Program-made: the position numbers and the translations under genes
Part shown: piece after piece, positions 44,452 to 52,861 of the stretch
Layout: each line of letters starts with the position of its first letter
Numbering within the stretch: the stretch's first letter is position 1
From: Flexivirga aerilata
GTDB taxonomy: Bacteria; Actinomycetota; Actinomycetes; Actinomycetales; Dermatophilaceae
DNA: 64,000 bases
Reading direction: 5' to 3'
NCBI RefSeq assembly: GCF_013002715.1
Contig: NZ_JABENB010000001.1
Span: 62,001 to 126,000 of the forward strand
The notes under the pieces: model-generated
Databases searched by the model: none
Seen by the model: the letters and a program-made list of their open reading frames with translations, nothing else
Told to the model about the DNA's origin: nothing

Positions 44452-44928
44452 TCAGGCGGGGGCGACGCGCATCGGGGTGCCGCCGGTGATGCGCAGCAGG
44501 TCGGCGTAGCTGATCGGGAAGACGGTGTTGGGGGTGCCGCCGGCTGCCCAGAGTTCGTCATACGCCTGCAGCGAGCTGTCGACGATCGTGCGCAGCGGCT
44601 CCGGGTGGCCGATCGGCGACACGCCACCGATCGGCTGCCCGGTGACCTGCTTGACGTGGTTGGGCGCAGCTTGGGTGATCTCCTGGCCGAGTTCGAGCCC
44701 GAGCATGGCCGTGTCGACCCGGTGCGCGCCGCTGGTCATCACCAGCAGCGGCCGGTCATCGGCGAGAAAGACCAGGCTGCTCGCGATCGCGCCGACATCG
44801 GTGCCGAGCGCCGCGGCCGCCTGCGCCGCGGTGTGCGACGACTCCGGCAGCACCCTGATCTGCCCGGGCACGCCGTGCTCGGCGAGCAGTTGCTGGATCT
44901 GCTGACTGCGCGCGGGCAGGTCGCTCAT
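44452..44928 (-). CDS. YbaK/ProX-type aminoacyl-tRNA deacylase
   Basis: 158 residues from ATG 44928 (AAGGAG upstream). SSHTAAQAAAALGTDVGAIA, LLVMTSGAHRVDT, TGQPIGGVSPIGHPEPLRTI and GGTPNTVFPISYADLLRITG are characteristic. Hydrolyses mischarged aminoacyl-tRNAs such as Cys- or Ala-tRNA(Pro); which one is not decidable by eye. Confidence 0.9.
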   Translation of the reverse strand: MSDLPARSQQIQQLLAEHGVPGQIRVLPESSHTAAQAAAALGTDVGAIASSLVFLADDRPLLVMTSGAHRVDTAMLGLELGQEITQAAPNHVKQVTGQPIGGVSPIGHPEPLRTIVDSSLQAYDELWAAGGTPNTVFPISYADLLRITGGTPMRVAPA

Positions 44929-45028
44929 CGCTCTCCTTCGGTCCATTGCGGTGACGTCGCCAGCGTATGGCGGCGCCGCCGCGCCTGCGTCGGCCGCCCG
45001 CGCACGCCGCCGGTACGCTGTGCAGCGC

Positions 45029-45101
45029 GCCCCCGTAGCTCAGGGGATAGAGCACCGCTCTCCTAAAGCGGGTGTCGGCTGTTCGAATCAGCCCGGGGGC
45101 A
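45029..45101 (+). tRNA. tRNA-Arg(CCU)
   Basis: 73-nt cloverleaf: acceptor GCCCCCG/CGGGGGC, D arm GCTC..GAGC, anticodon stem CCGCT/AGCGG with loop CTCCTAA (anticodon CCT), T arm GGCTGTTCGAATCAGCC, discriminator A; CCA not encoded. Confidence 0.95.
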
Positions 45102-45408
45102 CAGTGTTTGCGCAGGTAGACGGCTTGCGGGCGATCGCCAGGTCCGGAGAGCGTAAAGCCAAGGACCCCAAAAGGCTCCACCCGACTTTGGAACCCCGCG
45201 TATCGGTGCTGTCTGCAAGGCTACGTCTGGCCGGACTCTCGTGGCCATCCACCGGCTGCCAGTCGGTCTCCGCGCTGAGGCCTCGTGTTTTGAAAGGTCA
45301 GTTGCCCGACTAACTAGCGCATCTGACGTTCACGAGAAGGTTTGTCGCACCGGCAACATCACTCACGAATCCGCGAATGGTGCGGATACGGACCAGTAGC
45401 ATCTGGGT
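45102..45408. other. Gene-free stretch after tRNA-Arg
   Basis: About 300 bp with no supported gene or RNA. It is less GC-rich than the flanks, as tRNA-adjacent DNA often is. TAGCAT near 45397-45402 could be the -10 of a leaderless transcript for the next gene. Confidence 0.4.
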
Positions 45409-46035
45409 GTGGATCCGACTCGACCACGCACGTTGGCAGACCCCGAAGCGCACGAATCGCGCCGGGGCGCTGCGCTCACCCGGCCAGGGATTCGAACACT
45501 CAACGACTGGGCGCGCAACCGGTCTACGGGCTCTCGACAATTCCCGCAGTTCGACCCAACGGACGCAGGCACATCCGGCCGCGTGCTTTTCCTGCTCGAA
45601 TCACCAGGACCGATGGCGAGACCCGACGACACCGTCGGCCACGGCAGCAACCCATCAGGCCTCATCTCTGTCGACAACGACGATCCCACCGCCGAGGCCC
45701 TGTGGCATTTCCGCTCGCAGGCGCGGCTGCTCACCGACTGCGTCCACTGGAACGCCATCCCCTGGTATATCCCCGGCGGCAAAATCACGTCCGCCGACGA
45801 GCGGCAAGCACTTCCACTCCTCGGCGAGCTTCTAGCCATGCTTCCGAGACTGGAGGCAGTCGTCCCGATGGGACGTGTGGCACAACGCGTCTGGACCCGC
45901 TATTCACTCGCGACTGCGACCCGTTACGTGACGCTGCCGACCTGGCACCCCGCTGCGCGTTCGCTCAACCAGCCTGGCGCACGCGATCACGTCGCAATGA
46001 CATGCAAGCGCTCGGCCGCGCTGCTTGCCATCTGA
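45409..46035 (+). CDS. Uracil-DNA-glycosylase-superfamily protein
   Basis: 208 residues from GTG 45409. VLFLLESPGPMARPDD holds the first motif, SNPSGLISVDNDDPTAEALW the pocket region, WNAIPWYIPGGKITSADERQ the third and TLPTWHPAARSLNQPG the final HP(S/A)xR-like motif of the UDG fold. The glycosylase type is unclear and activity untested. A -10-like TAGCAT just upstream of the start suggests a leaderless mRNA. Next to tRNA-Arg, so it could have arrived by integration, but no integrase is seen. Confidence 0.75.
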   Translation: MDPTRPRTLADPEAHESRRGAALTRPGIRTLNDWARNRSTGSRQFPQFDPTDAGTSGRVLFLLESPGPMARPDDTVGHGSNPSGLISVDNDDPTAEALWHFRSQARLLTDCVHWNAIPWYIPGGKITSADERQALPLLGELLAMLPRLEAVVPMGRVAQRVWTRYSLATATRYVTLPTWHPAARSLNQPGARDHVAMTCKRSAALLAI

Positions 46036-46037
46036 TA

Positions 46038-46148
46038 CTCGACTGACGACGCTCTCCCTCGACTGACGCCGCTGCCAACGAGTGACGTCCATACAACGCC
46101 GTCACTCGCGGGCGCGGACGTCACTCGATGCGGCGGGACGTCACTCGA
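46038..46148. repeat. Intergenic palindromic repeat cluster D
   Basis: The word CGAGTGACGTCC and variants occur six times in 111 bp in both directions: CTCGACTGACG (46038, 46058), CGAGTGACGTCC (46079), GTCACTCGCG (46101), GGACGTCACTCG (46117, 46137). Placed between the convergent UDG-like and methyltransferase genes. Confidence 0.8.
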
Positions 46149-46265
46149 AGGCTCTCGAAAGCTCCCGCGGCGCGTGCTGGGTGGACGGCGAAGATTCCGT
46201 CTCGCCAGGGGCAAACCATGCGCGACCGACGCACACGGGCTGACCGGCACTCGGCAAGGACCACG

Positions 46266-46868
46266 TCAGCGGCGCAGGATCGCCACCAGGAAGTCCGACT
46301 CCGGCCCGAACGGCCGCACGTCCCAGGTGCCGAGCGACAACTCGTGGGTCAGTCCGGCCCGCCCGGCGTCGGCCAGGAAGTCCTCGAACGCGTAGCCGCG
46401 CTCGGCGCCGAAGCCGATCACGGCGCGGCCGCCCGGCACGAGGTGGGCGGCCAGACGCTCGAGCACCCGCGCCCTCGTGGTCGGGGCGAGGAACGTCATC
46501 ACGTTGCCGGCGCTGACGATCAGGTCGAACGGCTCTGCGATGCCCGCCGCCGGCAGGTCGAGCTCGGCAAGGTCCTGCACCAGCCAAGTCGGTCCGGGGT
46601 GGTCCCGCTCCGCCGCCTCGATCAGCGTCGGGTCGACGTCCACCCCGACGACGGTGTGCCCGGACCGGTGCAGCGCCCCGCCCACCCGGCCCGGGCCGCA
46701 GCCCGCGTCGAGGATCCGTGAGCCGCGCGCTGCCATCGCGTCGACCAGCCGCGCCTCACCGTCGAGGTCGGCACCGTCGCGCGCCATCGAGCGGAAGCGC
46801 TCGACATACCAGCTCGAATGCTCGGGGTTGTTCTCGACCTGACGCATCCAGAGGCTCTTGTCGACCAT
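46266..46868 (-). CDS. SAM-dependent class I methyltransferase
   Basis: 200 residues. SAM motif ILDAGCGPGRVGGALHRSGH, acidic GVDVDPTLIE, LVQDLAELDLP and FDLIVSAGNVMTFLAP then GGRAVIGFGAERGY. Resembles small SAM-binding domains of unknown substrate. ATG 46868. Single gene between repeat cluster D and an SGNH remnant. Confidence 0.85.
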   Translation of the reverse strand: MVDKSLWMRQVENNPEHSSWYVERFRSMARDGADLDGEARLVDAMAARGSRILDAGCGPGRVGGALHRSGHTVVGVDVDPTLIEAAERDHPGPTWLVQDLAELDLPAAGIAEPFDLIVSAGNVMTFLAPTTRARVLERLAAHLVPGGRAVIGFGAERGYAFEDFLADAGRAGLTHELSLGTWDVRPFGPESDFLVAILRR

Positions 46869-46911
46869 CGCTCCATCGTGCCCGGCCGCAGCGGAGAGCC
46901 GATCGCCGGCC

Positions 46912-47073
46912 TCAGCACACGACGTTGAGGTCGACCGCCTTCGTCATCGCGCCGTACCCCGTGGCGTTGGGATGGTTCCAGTCCGGACTCGCGTAGGCCG
47001 TGAGCATCTGCGTCGGCTTGGCCGGATCCCGCACTGCCGCATCGAAATCCGCCACCGAGTCGAACGCCGCCAC
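46912..47073 (-). pseudogene. SGNH/GDSL hydrolase C-terminal remnant
   Basis: A 53-codon frame ending at 46912 reads FDSVADFDAAVRDPAKPTQM then YASPDWNHPNATGYGAMTKA, which is the end of an SGNH hydrolase with its catalytic Asp-x-x-His (PDWNH). The N-terminal three quarters, including the GDS Ser, are absent; the adjacent DNA is the promoter and start of the divergent GntR gene. A relic of a deleted gene. Confidence 0.65.
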
Positions 47074-47107
47074 AACGCCCACGCCGCCTATGACGGAAGA
47101 TGGCCGT

Positions 47108-47821
47108 ATGACGAGCGACGACCGAGCCTCCGACCTTTCCGGGACGGCACCGCGCCAGAAGGCGAGCGCGGTCTATGAGGACCTGCGCACCCGCATCCTG
47201 GGCGGCCGGCTGGAGTGCGGCGTCTGGCTGCGCGCCGAGTCACTCGCCGACGAACTCGGCGTGAGCCGCACGCCCGTGCGCGAGGCGTTCCGCCAGCTCG
47301 CCGCAGACGGCCTCATCGAGCTCATCCCCAACCGCGGGGCGCGCGTCGCCCTGATCAGCGACGAGGACCTCGAGTCCACCTACGAACTCCACGCGATCCT
47401 CGAGGGCTACGGCGCCCGGCGAGCCGCCGAGGGGCAACTGGCCGACATCGGGCGGCTGCGTGAACTCTGCGACCTCATGGAGCGCACCCTCGCCACCGGC
47501 GAAGAGGGCAAATATGACGAGATCACCCGCCTCGACCTCGAGTTCCACGGTGCGATACATCGCGCCAGCGGCAACATCGCGCTGCCCGCCATGATCGCCG
47601 GCTTCGCACAGCGCTCCTTGGTGCGCAACGCCTTCGCCGACTACGCCCCGGCCGAGATCGAGCGCGCCTTGGACCAGCACCGGGAGATAACCGAGGCCGT
47701 AGGAGCCCGAGATGGTGTCCTCGCCGAGGCGATCATGCGCTCGCACGTGCTCGGTGCCCGCACCACCCTGCGCCGCGGGCTCGCCAAGCTCACTGAGCCG
47801 TGTAAGGCACCGGCCTCCTGA
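47108..47821 (+). CDS. GntR-family regulator (FadR/FCD subfamily)
   Basis: 237 residues from ATG 47108. N-terminal winged HTH (SAVYEDLRTRILGGRLECGV, SLADELGVSRTPVREAFRQL, LIELIPNRGARVALIS) and a C-terminal FCD ligand domain with metal-site pattern DLEFHGAIH, DQHREI and RSHV. The ligand is unknown. Next to an SGNH hydrolase relic which may once have been its target. Confidence 0.9.
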   Translation: MTSDDRASDLSGTAPRQKASAVYEDLRTRILGGRLECGVWLRAESLADELGVSRTPVREAFRQLAADGLIELIPNRGARVALISDEDLESTYELHAILEGYGARRAAEGQLADIGRLRELCDLMERTLATGEEGKYDEITRLDLEFHGAIHRASGNIALPAMIAGFAQRSLVRNAFADYAPAEIERALDQHREITEAVGARDGVLAEAIMRSHVLGARTTLRRGLAKLTEPCKAPAS

Positions 47822-47863
47822 GCCCCGGTTCTCCTACACTGAGCCCACCCTGAGGGAGGACCC

Positions 47864-48241
47864 ATGACCCGCACACTCATCGTCGACGGCGCCAATGTCG
47901 TCGGCTCCCGGCCCGACGGCTGGTGGAAGGACCGGGCCGGCGCCGCACAGCGCCTGCACGACCGTCTGCAGGGGGCCGACCTCGACTTCGACCGGATCAT
48001 CCTGGTCCTGGAAGGCAAGGCGAAATCCGGTGTGGCTGAGGCGGATTCGGCGCCGGTCGAGATCGTGCACGCGCCGCGCGAAGGCGACGACGAGATCGTC
48101 GAGCAGGCCAAGAAGGCCGTGGAGGCCGGTGACGAGACGACCGTCGCGACGGCCGACCGCGGCCTGGAGGCACGGGTGCGCGCCGTCGGCGCCGGCGTCA
48201 AGTCGCCCGGCAGCCTGCTGCGCGAGCTCCCCGGCGGCTGA
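47864..48241 (+). CDS. NYN-domain (PIN-like) protein
   Basis: 125 residues. LIVDGANVVGSRPDGWWKDR begins the fold with the first Asp; later DFDRIILVLEGKAK, GDDEIVEQAKKAVEAGDETT and TVATADRGLEARVRAVG hold the other acidic residues. NYN proteins are PIN-like, often RNases; the substrate is unknown. Convergent with the DUF429-RelA/SpoT gene. Confidence 0.82.
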   Translation: MTRTLIVDGANVVGSRPDGWWKDRAGAAQRLHDRLQGADLDFDRIILVLEGKAKSGVAEADSAPVEIVHAPREGDDEIVEQAKKAVEAGDETTVATADRGLEARVRAVGAGVKSPGSLLRELPGG

Positions 48242-48298
48242 TCGGATCCGCCCGCCTCGGGTCCGCCCGCCGGCCCGATCAGCATCAGCCGGGAGGCG

Positions 48299-50056
48299 TC
48301 AGCCCGCGTCCAGCTTCGCCGCCCGCGTGCGCAACCGCTCCACCCGGTGGGAGTTGCCGGGCAGTGCGACATACCGATCGCCGAAGGCCGCGAGCAGCGC
48401 GTCGTCCAGTCGGCGCACGGCACCGGGCGGCGTGCGGTAGGCCATCACCCGGTCGATCCGGTCGGTGTCGACCGCCCGCAGCGCGGCCGCGAGGTCGGCC
48501 AGGGAGCCGATGCCGAGTTCGTGCACCAGGCCGGCGATCCACGCGTAGTGGTCCGGGCGCGACCAGCCCGCCTCGGCATACTGCCCGGCGAGATATGCCG
48601 CCAGCTCCCGGGGACTGATGCGGTCGTCGGCGGCGTCGTGCTCCTCGGCCTCCGGCACCGCGTCGCGCAGCGTGTCGCGGATGGTCGTGAACTCCTGGTC
48701 GGCCAGCTCCAACAGCCCGGCGGCGAGCGTGAAGCGGCGGTCGAAGTCGGAGCGGTGCTCGCCGGGAACCGTTCCCTTGTAACGGATGTCGTGCTCGAAC
48801 TCCGCCCAGGCGTGCTGCAGCACGGTGCGGATCTGCACCTGCAGCTGACGCCCCGCAAGCTCGGGGTATGACGGCACATCCTCAGCCGCCGCACGCACCT
48901 GCAGGTGGCGACTGGCGTAACCGAAGCGACCCTCGCTCGCGGTCTCCTGCCCGAGGTCGCGGTCGTCGGAGACCACGGCCTCGGCGGCCAGCAGCTCGGC
49001 GACGGCCGCAACGTCGCTGCGCACATAGGTGATGACGCGCACCCCGATGAGGTCGCCGATGTCGTGCAGCGGGTCGGCGTAGAGCGGCGTGTCCCCGGCC
49101 CGCCGGCCGGCCTTCTCCGCGAACGACGCGACGCTCTTCGCGCGGCCGGTGACGCTCAGGTAGTTGAGCCCCGCGTCGTCGAGGATGCCGGTGACGAGCG
49201 CGACCGCCTCCGCGGCGGCCAGCTCCAGCTGCGGGTAGAGCGCGGCATACTCCTCCGTCGCGCGCCGCACCACGTCCACCCGGCGCTCCACCCTCGGCGC
49301 CCGCGGCGACGGCGCGAGACCGGCCGGCAGCCGCGGCGTCACGATGTAACCGTCGGCGAAGTCGCCGTAGGTCACCACTGCCTCCGGCACCCGCTCGCGC
49401 AGCAGCACGACATACGCACAGACGACCGCATCGACCTGGTCCTCGGCGTCGCGCAGCTGCGACTTGCGGGTCGCGCGCTCGATGCCCGCCACCAGGTCAC
49501 GCCACGCCGACGAGGAGACCAGCCGCATCTGCGGCCGGGCGGTGGACAGCGACTCCAGCAGCCGCACGAGGGTGAGCAGTTCGCCGCGCAGTTGCTCCAG
49601 CGTGCGCCCCGGCTTGTTCTTGTACTTCAGGGTGCGCCCGAGCCGGAAGAGCGCAATGGTCGCCGGGTGCGGGTAGACCTCGACCGCCCGGCGTGGCGCG
49701 GTCGACTCCGGGTCCATGTCGAGGCTCAACGCCGCGCAGAGCCGGGCACCGCGCGTGCCATCCGGGAACTTGCCGGTGTTGGTCGGGTGGGCGCCGGCCT
49801 GGAAGGGCGCGAAGTCGCGGCCGAGGTCCTTCTCCGCCCGGCGGCTGCCGGTGGGGTTGGTGACGACGAGCGGTGCGTCGACACCGACCACGCACCGGTC
49901 CTGCAGGTATGGCGCAACGCTCGCCGCGATCTCGTCGTCGGAGACGACTGCGGTCAGCAGCTGCAGCGCCCCGTCGTCGTCGAGCACGGCGACGCCGGAC
50001 GGGTTGCGCGACCCCCACGCCAGGTCGAGACCCACGAAATACATGGCAGGCAGCAT
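48299..50056 (-). CDS. DUF429-RelA/SpoT synthetase-domain fusion
   Basis: 585 residues, two modules. Residues 1-245: DUF429, an RNase H-like fold (YFVGLDLAWGSRNPSGVAVL, VVGVDAPLVV, AVEVYPHPATIALF and DQVDAVVCAYVVLLR). Residues 265-430: RelA/SpoT alarmone synthetase domain (VTGRAKSVASFAEKAGRR, DIGDLIGVRVITYV, FGYASRHLQV, LQVQIRTVLQHAWAEFEHDI then RYKG), the core of (p)ppGpp synthetases. Residues 430-585: helical tail. There is no HD hydrolase domain. May make (p)ppGpp or a related nucleotide, or act as a toxic synthetase; the DUF429 part might be a nuclease or a regulator. Start ATG 50056; ATG 50044 is an alternative, and neither has a clear ribosome site. Confidence 0.8.
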   Translation of the reverse strand: MLPAMYFVGLDLAWGSRNPSGVAVLDDDGALQLLTAVVSDDEIAASVAPYLQDRCVVGVDAPLVVTNPTGSRRAEKDLGRDFAPFQAGAHPTNTGKFPDGTRGARLCAALSLDMDPESTAPRRAVEVYPHPATIALFRLGRTLKYKNKPGRTLEQLRGELLTLVRLLESLSTARPQMRLVSSSAWRDLVAGIERATRKSQLRDAEDQVDAVVCAYVVLLRERVPEAVVTYGDFADGYIVTPRLPAGLAPSPRAPRVERRVDVVRRATEEYAALYPQLELAAAEAVALVTGILDDAGLNYLSVTGRAKSVASFAEKAGRRAGDTPLYADPLHDIGDLIGVRVITYVRSDVAAVAELLAAEAVVSDDRDLGQETASEGRFGYASRHLQVRAAAEDVPSYPELAGRQLQVQIRTVLQHAWAEFEHDIRYKGTVPGEHRSDFDRRFTLAAGLLELADQEFTTIRDTLRDAVPEAEEHDAADDRISPRELAAYLAGQYAEAGWSRPDHYAWIAGLVHELGIGSLADLAAALRAVDTDRIDRVMAYRTPPGAVRRLDDALLAAFGDRYVALPGNSHRVERLRTRAAKLDAG

Positions 50057-50082
50057 GCCGCATCGCCCCGTTGCGGGCGCAT

Positions 50083-50577
50083 TCAGCTGGTCCGGCCGTC
50101 CTGCGGCATCAGCCGGAACAGCCGGATGCGCCGGTCACCGGCCCACTGCACATAGCTGTCGTAGCCGGGCCAGACCCGCACGATCCGCGGCCAGAGCCGC
50201 TGCCGCTCGGCGTCGTCGAGCGGCACCGCCACCACCGGCAACTGCTCGGTGCCGAGCTGGATCTCGGCGTGCGGGTTGTGCTCGAGGTTGAGCACCCACG
50301 CCGGATGGGCCCGCTGGCCGAAGTTGGAGCCGACCACCACGTAGCCGCCGCCGTCGCGCACGTAGAGCAACGGCACCTCGCGCGGGCGCCCGGTGCGGCG
50401 TCCGGTGGTGGTCAGGGTCAGCTGGGGCAGCACCGCGGTCGGCACCAGGTGGATCCGGCCGCCGGACCAGCGGGTCACCGCCTTGTCGACCGGCACCAGT
50501 GTGCGCACGACGAACGCGACGGGTTTGGCCTTGGTCAGCCCGCCGAGGAAGGCCGGCAGGTGCGGGTCTGTCGTCAT
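50083..50577 (-). CDS. Deazaflavin-dependent nitroreductase-like protein (DDN family)
   Basis: 164 residues. LTLTTTGRRTGRPREVPLLY, VVVGSNFGQRAHPAWVLNLE and HNPHAEIQLG are the signature of the Ddn/F420-type split beta-barrel proteins. Probably uses F420H2, which implies that the host makes F420. Just upstream of the DUF429-RelA gene on the same strand, 26 bp apart, but not functionally linked as far as I can tell. Confidence 0.85.
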   Translation of the reverse strand: MTTDPHLPAFLGGLTKAKPVAFVVRTLVPVDKAVTRWSGGRIHLVPTAVLPQLTLTTTGRRTGRPREVPLLYVRDGGGYVVVGSNFGQRAHPAWVLNLEHNPHAEIQLGTEQLPVVAVPLDDAERQRLWPRIVRVWPGYDSYVQWAGDRRIRLFRLMPQDGRTS

Positions 50578-50669
50578 ACGACGTCAGACTAGGGGGCGGC
50601 CGCGCCCGGCGACGGCTCGCGCCGGGCCGCGTCTGCGCCGGGGCACCATTCGCTCGTAGCATGGCGAGC

Positions 50670-51293
50670 ATGTCGAACAACTGGTACGACGTGCCGACCG
50701 GCCGCGACCGCAGCGACCCGGAGGCGCAGCGGGCGGCCAACGACGACTTCCTCGCGTCCTGGGACGACGAGCCGCCGGGCCCGCCGGACGACGGATACGA
50801 CCGTTACTACGGTGACGGCGACGACGAGGGTGGTGGCCGCGGGGGCGGCTACGGCGGGCTCATCCCGGGGCTGCTGATCGGCGCCGGGGTGGCCGCGCTC
50901 TGCGCGATCGGCATCTACGTGCTGGCCGACCGGGGCGACAGTTCGTCCTCGCAGCAGCAGACGGTCTACACCTACACCCAGAGTGGCGCGGCCCCGAGCA
51001 CGGTCACCCAGGCGCCGAGCACCCAGACGGTCACCGGCAGCGGCGGGGGCGCCACCACCACGATGACCGTGCAGGCCCCGCCGGTCACCGTGACCAAGAA
51101 CGCTGGTGGCGGCGAGCGCACGGTCACCGCGACCAAGACGGAGACCAAGACCGACAACAAGACCGCGACGGCGACGACGACCGCCACCGCGACCACGACG
51201 GTGACCGAGCAGAAGACGGTGGTTCAGCCGCCGCAGACCACCACCGTCACCGTGACCACCAAGGGCAACGGAAACGGCAACGGCAACCCCTGA
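50670..51293 (+). CDS. Single-pass membrane protein with Thr/Val-rich tail
   Basis: 207 residues from ATG 50670. Acidic N-terminal 55 residues, one membrane helix (LIPGLLIGAGVAALCAIGIY, about 64-83), then a long Thr/Val/Gln low-complexity outer part ending in GNGNGNGNP. TAGCAT (50657-50662) lies seven bases before this ATG, the right distance for a -10 and leaderless start; ATG 50661 would fall inside that box. Looks like a surface or cell-wall-spanning anchor; function unknown. Confidence 0.65.
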   Translation: MSNNWYDVPTGRDRSDPEAQRAANDDFLASWDDEPPGPPDDGYDRYYGDGDDEGGGRGGGYGGLIPGLLIGAGVAALCAIGIYVLADRGDSSSSQQQTVYTYTQSGAAPSTVTQAPSTQTVTGSGGGATTTMTVQAPPVTVTKNAGGGERTVTATKTETKTDNKTATATTTATATTTVTEQKTVVQPPQTTTVTVTTKGNGNGNGNP

Positions 51294-51305
51294 CGGCTGC
51301 GGCGG

Positions 51306-51740
51306 TCAGCGGGCGTGCTGCTGCACCACGGCGCCCAGCCGCGGCAGCGCTGCCTTGACGTTGTCCTTGGCCTTGCCGCGCAGCCCGTTGTAGGCGCGCT
51401 TCAGTGGCTCCCGGTCGGTGGCGGCGGCGCGCCGGTCGGTCACCTGCAGCAGCGCGTCGGCGACCTCGTCGCCGCGGCCGCTGAGGTAGGACCCGAAGTC
51501 TCCCGCGCCGCCGAAGTCGGCCCAGAACGGCTCGAGCGCGGCCACGAAGTCCGGCAGCATCCGGTCGGTCGCGCTCGTCGCGATCGTCGGACTCACCTTG
51601 CGGACCGCGGCATAGCCGCCCTTGATCGCGACCCCGCCGAGTCCCTTCTTGTCCTTGACCTCGGCGTCGATGACACCCACCAGGTCGGCGACGACGGCGG
51701 GCCGGGTGTCGGCGGCGAGCAGGGATTGCGACAGGGTCAC
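51306..51740 (-). CDS. Conserved actinobacterial protein (DUF6918-like)
   Basis: 144 residues from GTG 51740. MTLSQSLLAADTRPAVVADL, VIDAEVKDKKGLGGVAIKGG, LPDFVAALEPFWADFGGA and the C-terminal LKRAYNGLRGKAKDNVKAAL are familiar in actinobacteria; I believe this is DUF6918, of unknown function. No membrane segments. Convergent with the Thr-rich membrane gene (12-bp gap). Confidence 0.65.
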   Translation of the reverse strand: MTLSQSLLAADTRPAVVADLVGVIDAEVKDKKGLGGVAIKGGYAAVRKVSPTIATSATDRMLPDFVAALEPFWADFGGAGDFGSYLSGRGDEVADALLQVTDRRAAATDREPLKRAYNGLRGKAKDNVKAALPRLGAVVQQHAR

Positions 51741-51882
51741 GGGAGTGCGCCTTTCGGGGAGGGTATGGCGGGAGTTACGCAGTCTAAGCGCCCGTCAGGC
51801 GGCGCGGCGCATCGCGCCCGCCAGGGCTGCGGCGCAGCCGCCCGTCATGGTTGCGGCGCAGCCGCCCACGCGGCGGGAAGCA

Positions 51883-51919
51883 CGAACGCCGTGCCCCTCG
51901 GCGAGGGGCACGGCGTTCG
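51883..51919 (-). terminator. Terminator after the NlpC/P60 gene
   Basis: Perfect 16-bp stem (51883-51898 with 51904-51919, arm CGAACGCCGTGCCCCT) and a short CGGCG loop, 39 bp after the NlpC/P60 stop. Upstream of it (about 51821-51870) is a short direct repeat with the core TGCGGCGCAGCCGCCC. Confidence 0.85.
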
Positions 51920-51957
51920 CGCGTGGTCGGTGCGGTCCGACCTCTGAGTCTCGCGAC

Positions 51958-52848
51958 TCAGAGGCGACCGTAGGCGACCGGGTTGCCGTAGACGGCCTGG
52001 ATCTTCACGACGTCGCCCGGCTTCGGCGCGGCGACCATCATGCCGTTACCCATGTAGATGCCGACGTGGTAGGCGTAGGACGCGCTGCCGTAGAACACCA
52101 GGTCACCCGGCTGCGGGTTGGAGACCTTGGTCGAGGCGAACATCTGCGCGGTCGCGGTGCGCGGGATCGACTTGCCCGCCTGCGCGAACACGTAGGAGGT
52201 GAAGCCCGAGCAGTCGAAGCCGGCCGGGGTGTTGCCACCGTAGACGTACGGCGTGCCGAGGTAACGCTGCGCGATGGCGACCACACCGGAGGTGGAGGGC
52301 ACCGTCGGCTGCGCCTTCGGCTGGCTCACCGGACGCTGGGTCGGCTGGGTACGCGGGGTGTAGGTGCTGCGCTGGGTGGTGGTCGCCACGGTGCGGACCT
52401 GCGAGCGCGACACCGACGAGGTGCGCGGACGCACCTGCGTCCGGGTGCTGGCGGAGGCCTGCTCGGTGCGGGTCTGCGCCGCGGCGGTGGTGCGCGCGGT
52501 GTTCTGCTTGCGCGGGGTGCTCTTGGCCTGGGTGGCCGGCTTCTTCTTCGCCTTCGGCTTCACGACGAGCGACTTGGCTTGCTCGGCGACGGCCAGCTGC
52601 GGCTTTGCCGAGACGCTGGCCAGCAGCTGCTTGGCCTGCACCGACTGCGCGGGAACGGCAGCGGCTGCCTGGTTCGAACCGGAGAACGACGCGACACCGG
52701 TGGCGGCGTCAGCGGCCTGCGGGGCGGCGATCGAGGCGACGATGCCACCGGTCACGGCCACGGCGGCGGACACCCGCGCGGTCGAGTTGAAGGTGGTCGA
52801 GAGCTTGCTCGGGGCGCGGTGACGACCGCGGGGGGCAATAACGGACAC
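51958..52848 (-). CDS. Secreted NlpC/P60 peptidoglycan endopeptidase
   Basis: 296 residues from GTG 52848 (AGGAG upstream). Signal peptide about 20-49 (VSAAVAVTGGIVASIAAPQA, cleaved after ADA), a long Ala/Thr/Gln/Arg linker (50-180), and the C-terminal NlpC/P60 domain with catalytic Cys in AGFDCSGFTSYVF and His in YAYHVGIYMGNG. The third triad position, 12 residues after the His, is Ala (MMVAAPKPGD) instead of His/Asn/Glu. Cuts D-Glu-DAP or similar stem-peptide bonds during growth or division. Preceded by a c-di-AMP riboswitch. Confidence 0.9.
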   Translation of the reverse strand: MSVIAPRGRHRAPSKLSTTFNSTARVSAAVAVTGGIVASIAAPQAADAATGVASFSGSNQAAAAVPAQSVQAKQLLASVSAKPQLAVAEQAKSLVVKPKAKKKPATQAKSTPRKQNTARTTAAAQTRTEQASASTRTQVRPRTSSVSRSQVRTVATTTQRSTYTPRTQPTQRPVSQPKAQPTVPSTSGVVAIAQRYLGTPYVYGGNTPAGFDCSGFTSYVFAQAGKSIPRTATAQMFASTKVSNPQPGDLVFYGSASYAYHVGIYMGNGMMVAAPKPGDVVKIQAVYGNPVAYGRL

Positions 52849-52861
52849 GAAGTACCTCTCC

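Noticed and set aside
44951..45313. Protein-coding frame across tRNA-Arg
   Set aside because: It runs through the tRNA gene and has no protein-like composition or start signal.
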